A stretch of 64,000 bases of DNA, from positions 1-64,000 of the forward strand of contig JAZNBG010000014.1 in NCBI GenBank assembly GCA_045586925.1, read 5' to 3'. A model generated the notes under the pieces. The model was not told the DNA's origin. It did not search any database and was given only the letters and a program-made list of their open reading frames with translations. This document shows positions 41,536 to 50,240 of this stretch, piece after piece (positions within the stretch are counted from its first letter, which is position 1; each line of letters opens with the position of its first letter). Position numbers and translations under genes: made by a program. The stretch comes from SIG440 sp045586925. GTDB taxonomy: Bacteria > Bacillota > Clostridia > Monoglobales > Monoglobaceae.

Positions 41536-43567
41536 CAAAGGCATTTTTAAATCAACGGTAAGAAGGTATGTATGGGGCTCTGTTCTTTATGCTATTGCAC
41601 TTTTTATGGTGACATCCTTAGTGGTGCTTTTGGGTGTGGATAAGGATGCGACATGGTATATGATGGCAGAACGCGGCACGGCACTTATTCTTGACGAACA
41701 CTACTTGTTTCTTCCGGTGATAATTGCTTGTTTTGTTCCCACCGTGGTGGCACTGCTGGTATACAGATTTATTCATTCAAAAAAGACCTCTGTGTTTGTA
41801 CACAGCCTGCCGGTTTCCAGAACGGCAAATTATATATCATCAGTTCTGGCATCATTTGTACTTATGATGGCTCCAATTGTTCTTAATGGATTAATACTAA
41901 TGCTTTTAAGCGTTTTTGGCTATGGTGAATTCTTTAATATTACCTCTTGCCTGATTTGGCTGGGCGTAAATTTGCTAACAATATTTTTAATGTTTTCGAT
42001 TTCCACTTTTGTTGCAATGCTTACGGGCAATACTTTTGCGGCTGTGGGATTAAACGGCTTAATTCATTGCTTTGTGATTATATTTGCAGCGGCATTTTCG
42101 GCTTTGGCATCCTGCTTTATTTATGGGTACTATGAGGCAAATGAGTTATTAAATAAGTCAATGGAGTGGAATTTTGTAGCATATGTGATGGAAATTGCCA
42201 ATAGGCTAAGCTTTAAAAATTCTCCCGATTTTGACTGGGTAAAGCTGATAATTATGATTGTGACAGCGGTGGTGTTTTACATTTTTGGCTTATTGCTTTA
42301 CAAAAAACGCAGAATGGAGGTCGCCGAGGATGTGGCGGCATTTAACTGCCTTAATCCCATTTACAAATATCTGGTGACTTTTATTGCGGCACTTGGCTCA
42401 TTTGCGATTTTCAGTCATTTGATGGACGAAAGACCTATGGTGCCAATAATTGTTACGTTAATAATCAGCGTGATTGCGTATTTTGCGGCAGAAATGATAC
42501 TGCGTAAAACTTTTAAGGTGTGGGATAAATACAAAGGTTACCTTGTATTTGCGGCAGCCTTTGTTGCAATGATATGCGTGTTTGCCTTTACCAGCTTTTT
42601 TGGATACGAAACAAGGGTTCCGGATGTTAAGGATATCGAGAGTGCAGCGATTTATGAATACTATTATCAGCCGGATGTACCTTGGATTACAGATAGCGAA
42701 ATAATTGGCTATACAACATCTGTTCACGAAGAGCTTGTAGAAAAGGAAAACATATATATCGTTAAAGAACGCAGAGATAACTATAATTATAATACGGCTA
42801 TGCATATCAGGTACAAGCTGAAAAACGGCAAAACTATAGTCAGACGTTATCCTGTAAATCAGACAAAGGCGTATGAAATTCTTGAAAACCTTTATAAGTC
42901 CGATGAATACAAACGCAAGGTTGTTGAGTTGTTTGACAAAAATATAGGCAAAATTTATAGTATTAGCTTTAATCACAATAATGTAGGCTTTAATGATGGA
43001 GAAAAGATAAAGGAATTCTACTCCTGCCTGGAAGAAGATGTTATGCGGCTTGACTACAGCCAGATGCATACTGCCGATGCGTGGAGTATGAATGTATCGG
43101 TTGAGTATGTTCCTGCAGAAGATATGGACAGATATGATTCAGAACGATATCTTAACAGTATCTTTTTGAGCATCAATGCAAATTACAAAAAATCTATACA
43201 GTGGATAAGGGACAACGGCTTTGAAAATCAGTTGTTTAACACCGGAAACCGTGATTTATGCGTGATGACTGCTGAACAATGGGATAAATATACAACCAGT
43301 GACGAATTAACAGTAGCCTCTTATGGCAAGGGACCCACAGTACAGTCTCACAGAATAAAAAGCTTTAATGAAATTACCGGAGTTGAAAGGATAACCGATG
43401 CAGAAACGAAAAAGAGTATTGCAGATTTTGTGACAAGCAAAGGTGTTAGATATGTCCCCGATAAAGAATTTTCCTATTATGTATGCGTTATAAATGAGGC
43501 AGAATATCTGGAGGTTGCGGCGGCATTTTACGAAGACGGACAGGGCGTTTTAGAACTGATTAAATAA
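41510..43567 (+). CDS. ABC-2-type permease with large DUF6449-like extracytoplasmic domain
   Basis: 685 residues. Residues 1-370 hold about nine hydrophobic helices (VLYAIALFMVTSLVVLL, then several more); residues about 380-685 form a soluble, Tyr-rich domain (AIYEYYYQPDVPWITDSEII ...) typical of DUF6449 permeases paired with YtrA-regulated ATPases. Probably exports or senses a peptide or antibiotic at the envelope. Overlaps the ATPase gene by 26 nt. Confidence 0.82.
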   Translation: MTSKTSLFNKGIFKSTVRRYVWGSVLYAIALFMVTSLVVLLGVDKDATWYMMAERGTALILDEHYLFLPVIIACFVPTVVALLVYRFIHSKKTSVFVHSLPVSRTANYISSVLASFVLMMAPIVLNGLILMLLSVFGYGEFFNITSCLIWLGVNLLTIFLMFSISTFVAMLTGNTFAAVGLNGLIHCFVIIFAAAFSALASCFIYGYYEANELLNKSMEWNFVAYVMEIANRLSFKNSPDFDWVKLIIMIVTAVVFYIFGLLLYKKRRMEVAEDVAAFNCLNPIYKYLVTFIAALGSFAIFSHLMDERPMVPIIVTLIISVIAYFAAEMILRKTFKVWDKYKGYLVFAAAFVAMICVFAFTSFFGYETRVPDVKDIESAAIYEYYYQPDVPWITDSEIIGYTTSVHEELVEKENIYIVKERRDNYNYNTAMHIRYKLKNGKTIVRRYPVNQTKAYEILENLYKSDEYKRKVVELFDKNIGKIYSISFNHNNVGFNDGEKIKEFYSCLEEDVMRLDYSQMHTADAWSMNVSVEYVPAEDMDRYDSERYLNSIFLSINANYKKSIQWIRDNGFENQLFNTGNRDLCVMTAEQWDKYTTSDELTVASYGKGPTVQSHRIKSFNEITGVERITDAETKKSIADFVTSKGVRYVPDKEFSYYVCVINEAEYLEVAAAFYEDGQGVLELIK

Positions 43568-43574
43568 TTTCGGA

Positions 43575-43609
43575 TGAAGGTACTAACTTGGTTGGTGCCT
43601 TCATATTTT
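43575..43609 (+). terminator. Terminator of the GntR-ABC operon
   Basis: Stem TGAAGGTAC / GTGCCTTCA (T-G pair) with an 11-base loop and a TATTTTATT tail. Confidence 0.75.
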
Positions 43610-43680
43610 ATTGGGTTTTGGTGTAAAATAAGGTTGGTTTATTTACAAATTTTTTCTTTTATGATAATATTGAAAACGGA

Positions 43681-44029
43681 GGAGATTAACGTGAAAGATC
43701 CTTTCCCGTTAAGCCTCCGGCGGATTTCATTGCCCGTGCGAAATTTTTTTCGCGTTCGCTCAAAAACGCACATGGGCGTAAAAATCTCTTATCATTCCTT
43801 GCCATACGGATAAGAGATATTTTATCCTTTTTATGCCGACGTATGGCGGCGGAATGGAGATTAACGTGAAAGTTCCTTTCCCGTTACGCCTCCGGCGGAT
43901 TTCATTGCCCGTGCGAAATTTTTTCGCGTTCGCTCAAAAACGCACATGGGCGTAAAAATCTCTTATCATTCCTTGCCATACGGATAAGAGATATTTTATC
44001 CTTTTTATGCCGACGTATGGCGGCGGAAT
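43681..44029. repeat. Two tandem copies of a 175-bp structured repeat
   Basis: The unit starts GGAGATTAACGTGAAAG at 43681 and again at 43856 (the second copy is one T shorter); a third partial start, GGAGATTTTT, at 44030 runs into the amidohydrolase gene. Differences between copies are very few (GATCC/GTTCC, AAGC/ACGC and T-run length). Each unit holds dyads such as ATCTCTTATC / GATAAGAGAT and GCCCGTGCG / CGCACATGGGC. No real gene is in it. Looks like a small non-autonomous or REP-like repeat that has duplicated recently. Confidence 0.9.
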
Positions 44030-44039
44030 GGAGATTTTT

Positions 44040-44837
44040 ATGATTATAGATATTCATACACACGCATTTCCTGAAAAGATTGCAGAACGTGCCATTGACA
44101 CCTTAAGCCATACATCAGGCGGGCTTATTCCTCAGCACAGGGGGACTCTTGCAAGCCTTAAAGAAGAAATGGCAAAGGATGGGGTAGACATTTCGGTTGT
44201 TTTGGGAATTGCCACAAACCCCCATCAGCAGACAAACGTAAATAATTTTGCAGCAGAGATAAACAAGGACGAAAAGATTATTGCTTTCGGGTCGGTGCAT
44301 CCTGACTCACCTGACGCACTGGACGAGCTTGAACGTATTAAGGCTCTTGGACTGAAAGGTGTTAAACTGCATCCCGAGTATCAGAACTTTTTTGTGGATG
44401 ACGAGAGGATGAAACCTATATACGAAAAAATTTCCCGACTTGGATTAATAACACTTTTCCACGCAGGGCACGACTATGGCTACAGCGAGCCGTTTCACTG
44501 TATGCCCGAAAATTTAGAGCGTGCGCTTAAATGGTTTTCGGCACCTGTTATTGCTGCTCATTGGGGCGGTGCAGGCTGTGCAAAGCTTGTTCAAAAACAC
44601 CTTTGCGGAAAGGATGTCTGGTTTGACTTGTCATTTGGCTATGGGAATATGCCAAAGAGCTTTGCTCAGGAAATTGCAGACAAGCATACGCCCGACAGAC
44701 TGCTTTTCGGTTCGGATATGCCGTGGCACAGACCGTCGTGGGAGGTAAGATTGATTGAATCTTTAGACCTTTCGGCACAGGATAAGGAAAAAATATATTA
44801 TAAAAACGCAGTCAGACTTTTGGGTTTGGATATATAA
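44040..44837 (+). CDS. Amidohydrolase-family protein (ACMSD/TatD-like barrel)
   Basis: 265 residues from ATG 44040. Metal motif MIIDIHTHAFPE (HxH), KLHPEYQ, LFHAGHD, IAAHWGG, and the closing Asp in LLFGSDMPWHRPS: the COG2159-type amidohydrolase pattern. Could decarboxylate or hydrolyse a cyclic metabolite; substrate unknown. Its ribosome site GGAG is the first four bases of what would be a third copy of the 175-bp repeat, so the repeat edge supplies the translation start. Confidence 0.87.
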   Translation: MIIDIHTHAFPEKIAERAIDTLSHTSGGLIPQHRGTLASLKEEMAKDGVDISVVLGIATNPHQQTNVNNFAAEINKDEKIIAFGSVHPDSPDALDELERIKALGLKGVKLHPEYQNFFVDDERMKPIYEKISRLGLITLFHAGHDYGYSEPFHCMPENLERALKWFSAPVIAAHWGGAGCAKLVQKHLCGKDVWFDLSFGYGNMPKSFAQEIADKHTPDRLLFGSDMPWHRPSWEVRLIESLDLSAQDKEKIYYKNAVRLLGLDI

Positions 44838-44934
44838 GTTTGATATTATGCAAAAAATGTTGACGAAAGTGCAAAGACAAAAATATATTTATAGGATAAA
44901 ATGTTAAAAATAAATTTCAGGCGGAGGAATAGTG

Positions 44935-47412
44935 ATGTTACCAAAAATCAAAAAGGGTCAAAATCTTGATATAAAACATTTTCCGACCAAATTTCAGGCG
45001 CTTGTTTTTAGATTGTGGGAGTGTGTTCCTGCAAAACGGCTTGCCGAGGTTTTGAAAACCGACGAGAATACTGTGGAACAACTTGCCGCTGATATGGGAC
45101 TGGGCAAACAGAAATGGCTTGATGACTGGATGACAAGGGGATATATTTCTATATTAAGACATGCTTGGAATATTTTGCCGTACAGCCAATTGTGTCAGCT
45201 TCTTGACTGGAGCGAAGAGCGGCTTGATTATATCCTTAAAGAAGATGATTTTCTTGGTATCAAGCTTGCAGGATGGAATCTTACAAGAACAGATTGCGGT
45301 GAAGTTGTATACCGACCTCTTACCGATGAAGAAAAAAAGAGAACGGCAGAAATCAAGAATGTAATTGAAAAAGAAATTCTTAGCATTGATGCATCAAAGG
45401 CAGAGCCGCCATTTAGCTTTTTTGCCGACCGTTATGCTCCAATAACAACCAAAAAGAGCCGACAGGTGACCGTAGATGACAGTTGGGAGATAAAGTGCAA
45501 TTGCCGTGGTGCTGAAGATTTCGTTAAGGACTTTGTTGACGAGGCAAGGCGTGTTTACGGAGTGAAATTTAACGGCGGCAGCGGAAGATATATCGAAATC
45601 TGTATGACTGCAAGAACCGATGATGAGGAATATCACGAGATAGATATAACCGACAGCAAAATAATTATCAATGCGGCGACCCCATTGGGAATAATGCGTG
45701 CGCTTTATTTTATTCTTGACCTTGCCAACGGTAGTGGAGCACTTAGCTTTGATAAAAAGAAATATAAAAGAAAGACCAAAATTAAAACACGTTTTATCTA
45801 TTCGTTCTGTGGTTTGTATGGTGACGTTCTTGATAAGGATAGCTCCATTTCGTTCCCCGACGAACTTCTTCGGGGATATGCAAGGCAGGGGATAAATGGT
45901 GTGTGGATTCAGGGTGTATTCTTTAAACTTGCGCCTTATTCCTTTGCTCCTGAAAAGTGTGAAGGCTGGAAGGCTCGCCTTGAAAATCTTGACAAACTGA
46001 CCAGGCGTTGTGCACGTTATGGAATTAAGGTTTATATGTACATAAACGAGCCACGCAATCTTGATATGGCGTTCTTTGAAAAAAATCCTGAACTTAAAGG
46101 AACAGAACAGTTGGGCGGTTATGCTTGCCTGTGCAGTTCTCACCCCGAAACCCATAAGTATCTCAGGGAAACGATACAGACAATATGCAAAAGTGCCCCA
46201 CTTTTGGGTGGATTTTTAAACATTACCCAAAGCGAAAACTTAACTCTTTGTTATTCAAATGGCATACAGGGCACCGAGGACTTTAAGGAAGAAGGTTTTT
46301 GTCCTGTATGTGGCAAACGTAAAGGGTCTGAGGTTACAGCCGAAGTGCTGAAGGTTATGGCAGATGCCGCATCGGATGTGAACCCTGATATTAAATTTTT
46401 TGTTTATGCATGGGTATGGGGAAGGCATTTTGCAGACCAGCTTGAGGATTTGATAAGCAGATTGCCTAAGAATGTGATAATAACTCAGGTAAGCGAAACC
46501 GGAATAGAATTTAATCGTGGCGGAATTGACAATAAGGTGGTCGATTATTCGCTGTCTATTGTTGGGCCGGGTCAAGCGGCAAAGGACCTTTGGTCTGTGG
46601 CACGCAAGCATGGGCTTCAGGTTGCGGCAAAGGTGCAGATAAATAATTCGTGGGAATGTTCAACAGCGCCATTTTTGCCTGTATACGAAAATGTTACCGA
46701 GCACATGAAAAATCTGATTGATGCGGGAATTGAACATATTATGCTTTCCTGGACTTTGGGTGGATATGTTTCGGACAATATCAAAATTGCATCGGCGTAT
46801 TTTTTTGAGGATACAGAAAACAACGACAACCCATACGATGTGGTTCTTGAAAATTCTTATGGTGAATATGCCCACAAGGTAAAGTCAGCAGCAAACCATT
46901 TTTGCAAGGGTTTTTCGGAATATCCCTTTGATTGGAAGCATATATATGACGGGCCTTCAAATTCAGGCGCTGCAAACATTATATACCCTCAGCCAACCGG
47001 TATAAATGCAACAATGACCTGTTATCCCTATGATGACCTTAAGGCTTGGTGTGCAGGTGTGTATACCCCCGAAATTCTTGAAATGCAGTATGCAAAGCTG
47101 TGTGCCGAGTGGGAAAAGGGACTTGGGGTGCTTGCAGATGTGCCTGATTGCGAGTTTAAGGATATGGCGGTGTATGGATATACACTCTTTAAAGCATCGC
47201 TTAATCAGATAAGATACTATATGCTTCGTGACGGCAAGCCGGATAAAAGTGAGATGGACAAGCTTGTGCAGTCAGACAAGGAGTTGGCACTTATGGCATA
47301 CAAAATTATGCTCCGCAACAGCTCGGTTGGTTATGAAGCGGCAAATCATTATTATGTGACAAGAACATCTTTTATGGAGAAGGTTGTCAACTGTGATTAT
47401 TTATTAAAATAA
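44935..47412 (+). CDS. GH20-like glycoside hydrolase, cytoplasmic
   Basis: 825 residues. An N-terminal helical domain (1-130) is followed by an alpha/beta domain of the GH20b type (ITDSKIIINAATPLGIMRAL, YFIL) and a TIM barrel (GINGVWIQGVFFKLAPYS, YGIKVYMYINEPRNLD, GFLNITQSENLTL with a candidate acidic residue). A small CxxC pair (CPVCGKRK) sits in the barrel. No signal peptide is seen, so a substrate imported as an oligosaccharide is likely. Family is by pattern; GH67-like enzymes are an alternative. ATG 44935 is 7 nt after GGAGG. Confidence 0.6.
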   Translation: MLPKIKKGQNLDIKHFPTKFQALVFRLWECVPAKRLAEVLKTDENTVEQLAADMGLGKQKWLDDWMTRGYISILRHAWNILPYSQLCQLLDWSEERLDYILKEDDFLGIKLAGWNLTRTDCGEVVYRPLTDEEKKRTAEIKNVIEKEILSIDASKAEPPFSFFADRYAPITTKKSRQVTVDDSWEIKCNCRGAEDFVKDFVDEARRVYGVKFNGGSGRYIEICMTARTDDEEYHEIDITDSKIIINAATPLGIMRALYFILDLANGSGALSFDKKKYKRKTKIKTRFIYSFCGLYGDVLDKDSSISFPDELLRGYARQGINGVWIQGVFFKLAPYSFAPEKCEGWKARLENLDKLTRRCARYGIKVYMYINEPRNLDMAFFEKNPELKGTEQLGGYACLCSSHPETHKYLRETIQTICKSAPLLGGFLNITQSENLTLCYSNGIQGTEDFKEEGFCPVCGKRKGSEVTAEVLKVMADAASDVNPDIKFFVYAWVWGRHFADQLEDLISRLPKNVIITQVSETGIEFNRGGIDNKVVDYSLSIVGPGQAAKDLWSVARKHGLQVAAKVQINNSWECSTAPFLPVYENVTEHMKNLIDAGIEHIMLSWTLGGYVSDNIKIASAYFFEDTENNDNPYDVVLENSYGEYAHKVKSAANHFCKGFSEYPFDWKHIYDGPSNSGAANIIYPQPTGINATMTCYPYDDLKAWCAGVYTPEILEMQYAKLCAEWEKGLGVLADVPDCEFKDMAVYGYTLFKASLNQIRYYMLRDGKPDKSEMDKLVQSDKELALMAYKIMLRNSSVGYEAANHYYVTRTSFMEKVVNCDYLLK

Positions 47413-47419
47413 AATTAAT

Positions 47420-47446
47420 TAAGGTCATAGCAAAACTATGACCTTT
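47420..47446. terminator. Terminator hairpin, first copy (flanks MITE-like element)
   Basis: AAGGTCATAG-CAAAA-CTATGACCTT, perfect stem, ends the GH20-like gene. An identical 27-bp copy is at 47689-47715. Confidence 0.8.
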
Positions 47447-47688
47447 CAGCGTGTCGATAAAGTCGACACCCTGACAAAGACATCGAAAAACGCAGGTATA
47501 TTTTGTGAAATCGTTTTCGTCGGCGTACGTGGGTACGGTAGAGAACGATTTCGCAAAAAGCAAGCAACGGTGCGGCATTCTCGATGAGTGTCGCACCGTT
47601 TAATACATTACGGTATGTCATAAATGCCATACCCTACATCTATTTAACTTTAATTTGCTTGCGGTAGAACAAGTTTTTCGACAGTCTG
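47447..47688. mobile_element. 242-bp MITE-like element
   Basis: Ends form imperfect terminal inverted repeats: CAGCGTGTCGATAAA at the left (47447-47461) and TTTTTCGACAGTCTG at the right (47674-47688; reverse complement CAGACTGTCGAAAAA). It is flanked by perfect 27-bp direct copies of a terminator hairpin. The interior has further dyads (GAAATCG...CGATTTC, AACGGTGCG/CGCACCGTT, GGTATG/CATACC) and no gene. Probably a small non-autonomous insertion or mobile structured RNA. Confidence 0.6.
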
Positions 47689-47715
47689 TAAGGTCATAGC
47701 AAAACTATGACCTTT
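47689..47715. terminator. Terminator hairpin, second copy
   Basis: Identical to 47420-47446 and followed here by TTTTTGC, so this copy keeps the full T run. Confidence 0.8.
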
Positions 47716-47752
47716 TTGCTTGCAAAAAAATAAACAAATTTTGTAAAAGTAC

Positions 47753-47824
47753 TTGATTATTTTGTTATTATTATGTATAATAGCACTTGTTTTATAGTAT
47801 TAAATCAAAAGTTTTGTAATACTA
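47753..47824 (+). promoter_or_regulatory. Promoter and operator of the potRABCD operon
   Basis: TTGATT (47753-47758), 17 bp, TATAAT (47776-47781). Downstream lies a dyad TAGTATTA ... TAATACTA (47795-47802, 47817-47824) enclosing CAAAAGTTTTG, a good operator for the HTH-cupin regulator that starts at 47844. Confidence 0.8.
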
Positions 47825-47843
47825 AATTTCAGAGGTGATTTCT

Positions 47844-48377
47844 GTGGACATAGGTAAAAAGCTTAAACGCCTTCGTATCAAGCATCAACTGACACTTGAG
47901 GAGCTTGCCAACCGGAGCGAGCTTTCAAAGGGGTTTTTATCACAGCTTGAAAATAATAACTGCTCTCCGTCGATTTCTACGCTGGAGGATTTGCTGGAGG
48001 TTTTAGGCTCGTCACTTCAGGAATTCTTTTCCGAGAAATCAGAGGAAGCAATTGCCTTTTCAGAAAAGGATTATTACGTAAACGAGCAGGAGGAGTATAA
48101 GATTGATTATCTTGTTCCCAATGCCCAGAAGAATGCGATGGAACCCATAAAAATTGAAATTTTCCCAGGCGGAAAATCTCAGGAAATTACTCCGCACGAC
48201 GGCGAGGATTTTGGGTTTGTTCTCAGTGGCTGTGCAGACTTGTTTTACGGCGGCGAAAAACACCATCTGAAAAAGGGCGACACCTTTTATGTCAGGTGCA
48301 ACGAAAATTATTATATAGAAAACAACGGCAGGCGGAATTGCGAGTTGATATGGATATCAACCCCGCCATTTTTCTAA
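47844..48377 (+). CDS. XRE-HTH/cupin regulator of the polyamine transporter
   Basis: 177 residues from GTG 47844 (AGAGGTG upstream; GTG 47835 lies in the ribosome site). N-terminal Cro/C1 HTH (LTLEELANRSELSKGFLSQL) and C-terminal cupin barrel (ITPHDGEDFGFVLSGCADLF). This PuuR-like architecture senses small metabolites such as polyamines through the cupin. It is followed 13 nt later by potA and so likely controls the transporter. Confidence 0.85.
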   Translation: MDIGKKLKRLRIKHQLTLEELANRSELSKGFLSQLENNNCSPSISTLEDLLEVLGSSLQEFFSEKSEEAIAFSEKDYYVNEQEEYKIDYLVPNAQKNAMEPIKIEIFPGGKSQEITPHDGEDFGFVLSGCADLFYGGEKHHLKKGDTFYVRCNENYYIENNGRRNCELIWISTPPFF

Positions 48378-48390
48378 AGGAGGGACTAAC

Positions 48391-49428
48391 GTGAATGCTT
48401 TAATTGAACTTAAAAACATTACTAAAACCTTTGACGACCAACAGATTTTAAAGGGTATTAACCTTAAAATTAATGAAAAGGAATTTTTAACCTTGCTGGG
48501 TCCTTCGGGTTGCGGCAAGACAACAACATTGCGTATAATTGCGGGCTTTGATGAATCTGACGACGGCGAGCTTTTGTTTGACGGCATTGAGATTTCAAAG
48601 GTGCCTCCATATAAGCGTGAGGTAAACACGGTGTTTCAGAAATATGCCTTGTTTCCGCATCTGAATGTTTTTGAGAATATCGCCTTTGGTCTTAACATAA
48701 AAAAGACAGAAAGGTCGGTTGTTAAGCAAGAGGTTGAAAAGATGCTTAAGCTGGTTGGTCTTTCGGGATACGAAAGGCGTGATGTAACATCGCTGTCAGG
48801 CGGTCAGCAACAGAGAGTTGCAATTGCCCGTGCTCTTATCAACAAGCCAAAAGTGCTGCTCCTTGACGAGCCTTTGGGTGCTCTTGATGCAAAGCTCCGC
48901 AAGGAAATGCAGTTCGAGCTGAAAAAAATTCAGCAGGAGGTAGGCATCACATTTATATATGTGACTCACGACCAGGAGGAGGCTTTGTCAATGTCTGATA
49001 CCGTGGTTGTTATGAACGACGGATACATTCAGCAAATCGGCACTCCCACTGATGTGTACAACGAGCCTGAAAACCGCTTTGTTGCTCAGTTTATAGGCGA
49101 GTCGAATATTATCGAGGGTATTATGATTCGTGACTGTCTTGTTGCATTTGATGATTTTGAATTTGAATGTGTAGACAAGGGTTTTAAGGAAAACGAGGAA
49201 ATCGAGGTTGTTCTTCGCCCCGAGGATATTGATATTGTCGAGCCTGATGCGGCAAAGCTTCGCGGTACGGTTACAAGCATTGTATTCAAGGGCGTGCATT
49301 ACGAAATAATGGTACAGTCAAAATACCGTCAGTATATGATACATACCACAGATTATCACGATGTTGGAAAGCGAGTGGGTTTGACCTTCGGGCCTGAGGA
49401 TATTCACGTTATGTGGAAGATGAACTGA
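48391..49428 (+). CDS. potA: Spermidine/putrescine ABC transporter ATPase PotA
   Basis: 345 residues, GTG start after AAAGGAGG. Walker A GPSGCGKTT, LSGGQQQRVAIARAL, Walker B VLLLDEPLGALD, H-loop THDQEEAL, and a C-terminal TOBE domain (about 240-345) as in PotA. Couples ATP to uptake of polyamines. Confidence 0.94.
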   Translation: MNALIELKNITKTFDDQQILKGINLKINEKEFLTLLGPSGCGKTTTLRIIAGFDESDDGELLFDGIEISKVPPYKREVNTVFQKYALFPHLNVFENIAFGLNIKKTERSVVKQEVEKMLKLVGLSGYERRDVTSLSGGQQQRVAIARALINKPKVLLLDEPLGALDAKLRKEMQFELKKIQQEVGITFIYVTHDQEEALSMSDTVVVMNDGYIQQIGTPTDVYNEPENRFVAQFIGESNIIEGIMIRDCLVAFDDFEFECVDKGFKENEEIEVVLRPEDIDIVEPDAAKLRGTVTSIVFKGVHYEIMVQSKYRQYMIHTTDYHDVGKRVGLTFGPEDIHVMWKMN

Positions 49429-49445
49429 TTTGAAAGGATAAGGCT

Positions 49446-50219
49446 ATGAAATACTTTAAAAATCTGGTAAGACCATATATGGTGTGGTCGGTTGTAGTTA
49501 TTCTTGTTCCGATTTTTATGATATTTTTATATGCTGTGACAAACAGCGGTAATTCTCTTATAAATATACAGTTTACTCTTGACAATTTTGCAAAATTTGT
49601 CGAGCCTGTGTATCTTGAGGTGTTTATAAGTTCTATTGAAATGGGTCTTATTACTGTGGCGATATGTCTGGTCTTGGGCTATGCTATGGCGTACATAATT
49701 TCACGATGTAAGGAACGTACACAAAGTATACTTATATTACTTGTAACAATTCCTATGTGGATAAATATGATTATCAGAATCTATGCTTGGAAGAGCATTT
49801 TAGAGCCGCTTGGTCTTATGTACACCGATTTTGCCGTTATGGTTGGGCAGATTTGCGAATTTTTGCCGTTTATGATAATTCCCATTCACACATCGCTCAG
49901 CAAAATGGACAAGTCGTTTGTTGAGGCAGCATATGATTTGGGTGCAAACCCTATACAGACTTTTTTAAAGGTGACATTCAAGCTGTCAATCCCCGGTGTT
50001 TTAAACGGTGTGATTATGGTATTTTTGCTATCCATTTCAACCTTTATGATTCCCAAAATACTGGGCGGCGGTCAGTATATGTTAATCGGAAACCTGATTG
50101 AAAAGCAGTTTATCGAAGTGGGCGACTGGAACTTTGGCAGTGCCGTATCACTTTTGCTTGCTGTAATCATACTAATATCAATCAAATGGATGAAGAAGAT
50201 TGATAGGGACGAAAACTGA
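49446..50219 (+). CDS. potB: Spermidine/putrescine ABC transporter permease PotB
   Basis: 257 residues, six membrane helices, with the EAA loop VEAAYDLGANPIQTFLKVTF typical of binding-protein-dependent permeases of the PotB group. 17 nt after potA. Confidence 0.92.
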   Translation: MKYFKNLVRPYMVWSVVVILVPIFMIFLYAVTNSGNSLINIQFTLDNFAKFVEPVYLEVFISSIEMGLITVAICLVLGYAMAYIISRCKERTQSILILLVTIPMWINMIIRIYAWKSILEPLGLMYTDFAVMVGQICEFLPFMIIPIHTSLSKMDKSFVEAAYDLGANPIQTFLKVTFKLSIPGVLNGVIMVFLLSISTFMIPKILGGGQYMLIGNLIEKQFIEVGDWNFGSAVSLLLAVIILISIKWMKKIDRDEN

Positions 50220-50240
50220 TTTTTGTAAAAAGGAGGCTGT

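Noticed and set aside
43574..43813. 79-codon ORF across the 175-bp repeat
   Set aside because: Starts in the terminator of the previous operon and lacks a ribosome site; frame is accidental within the repeat.
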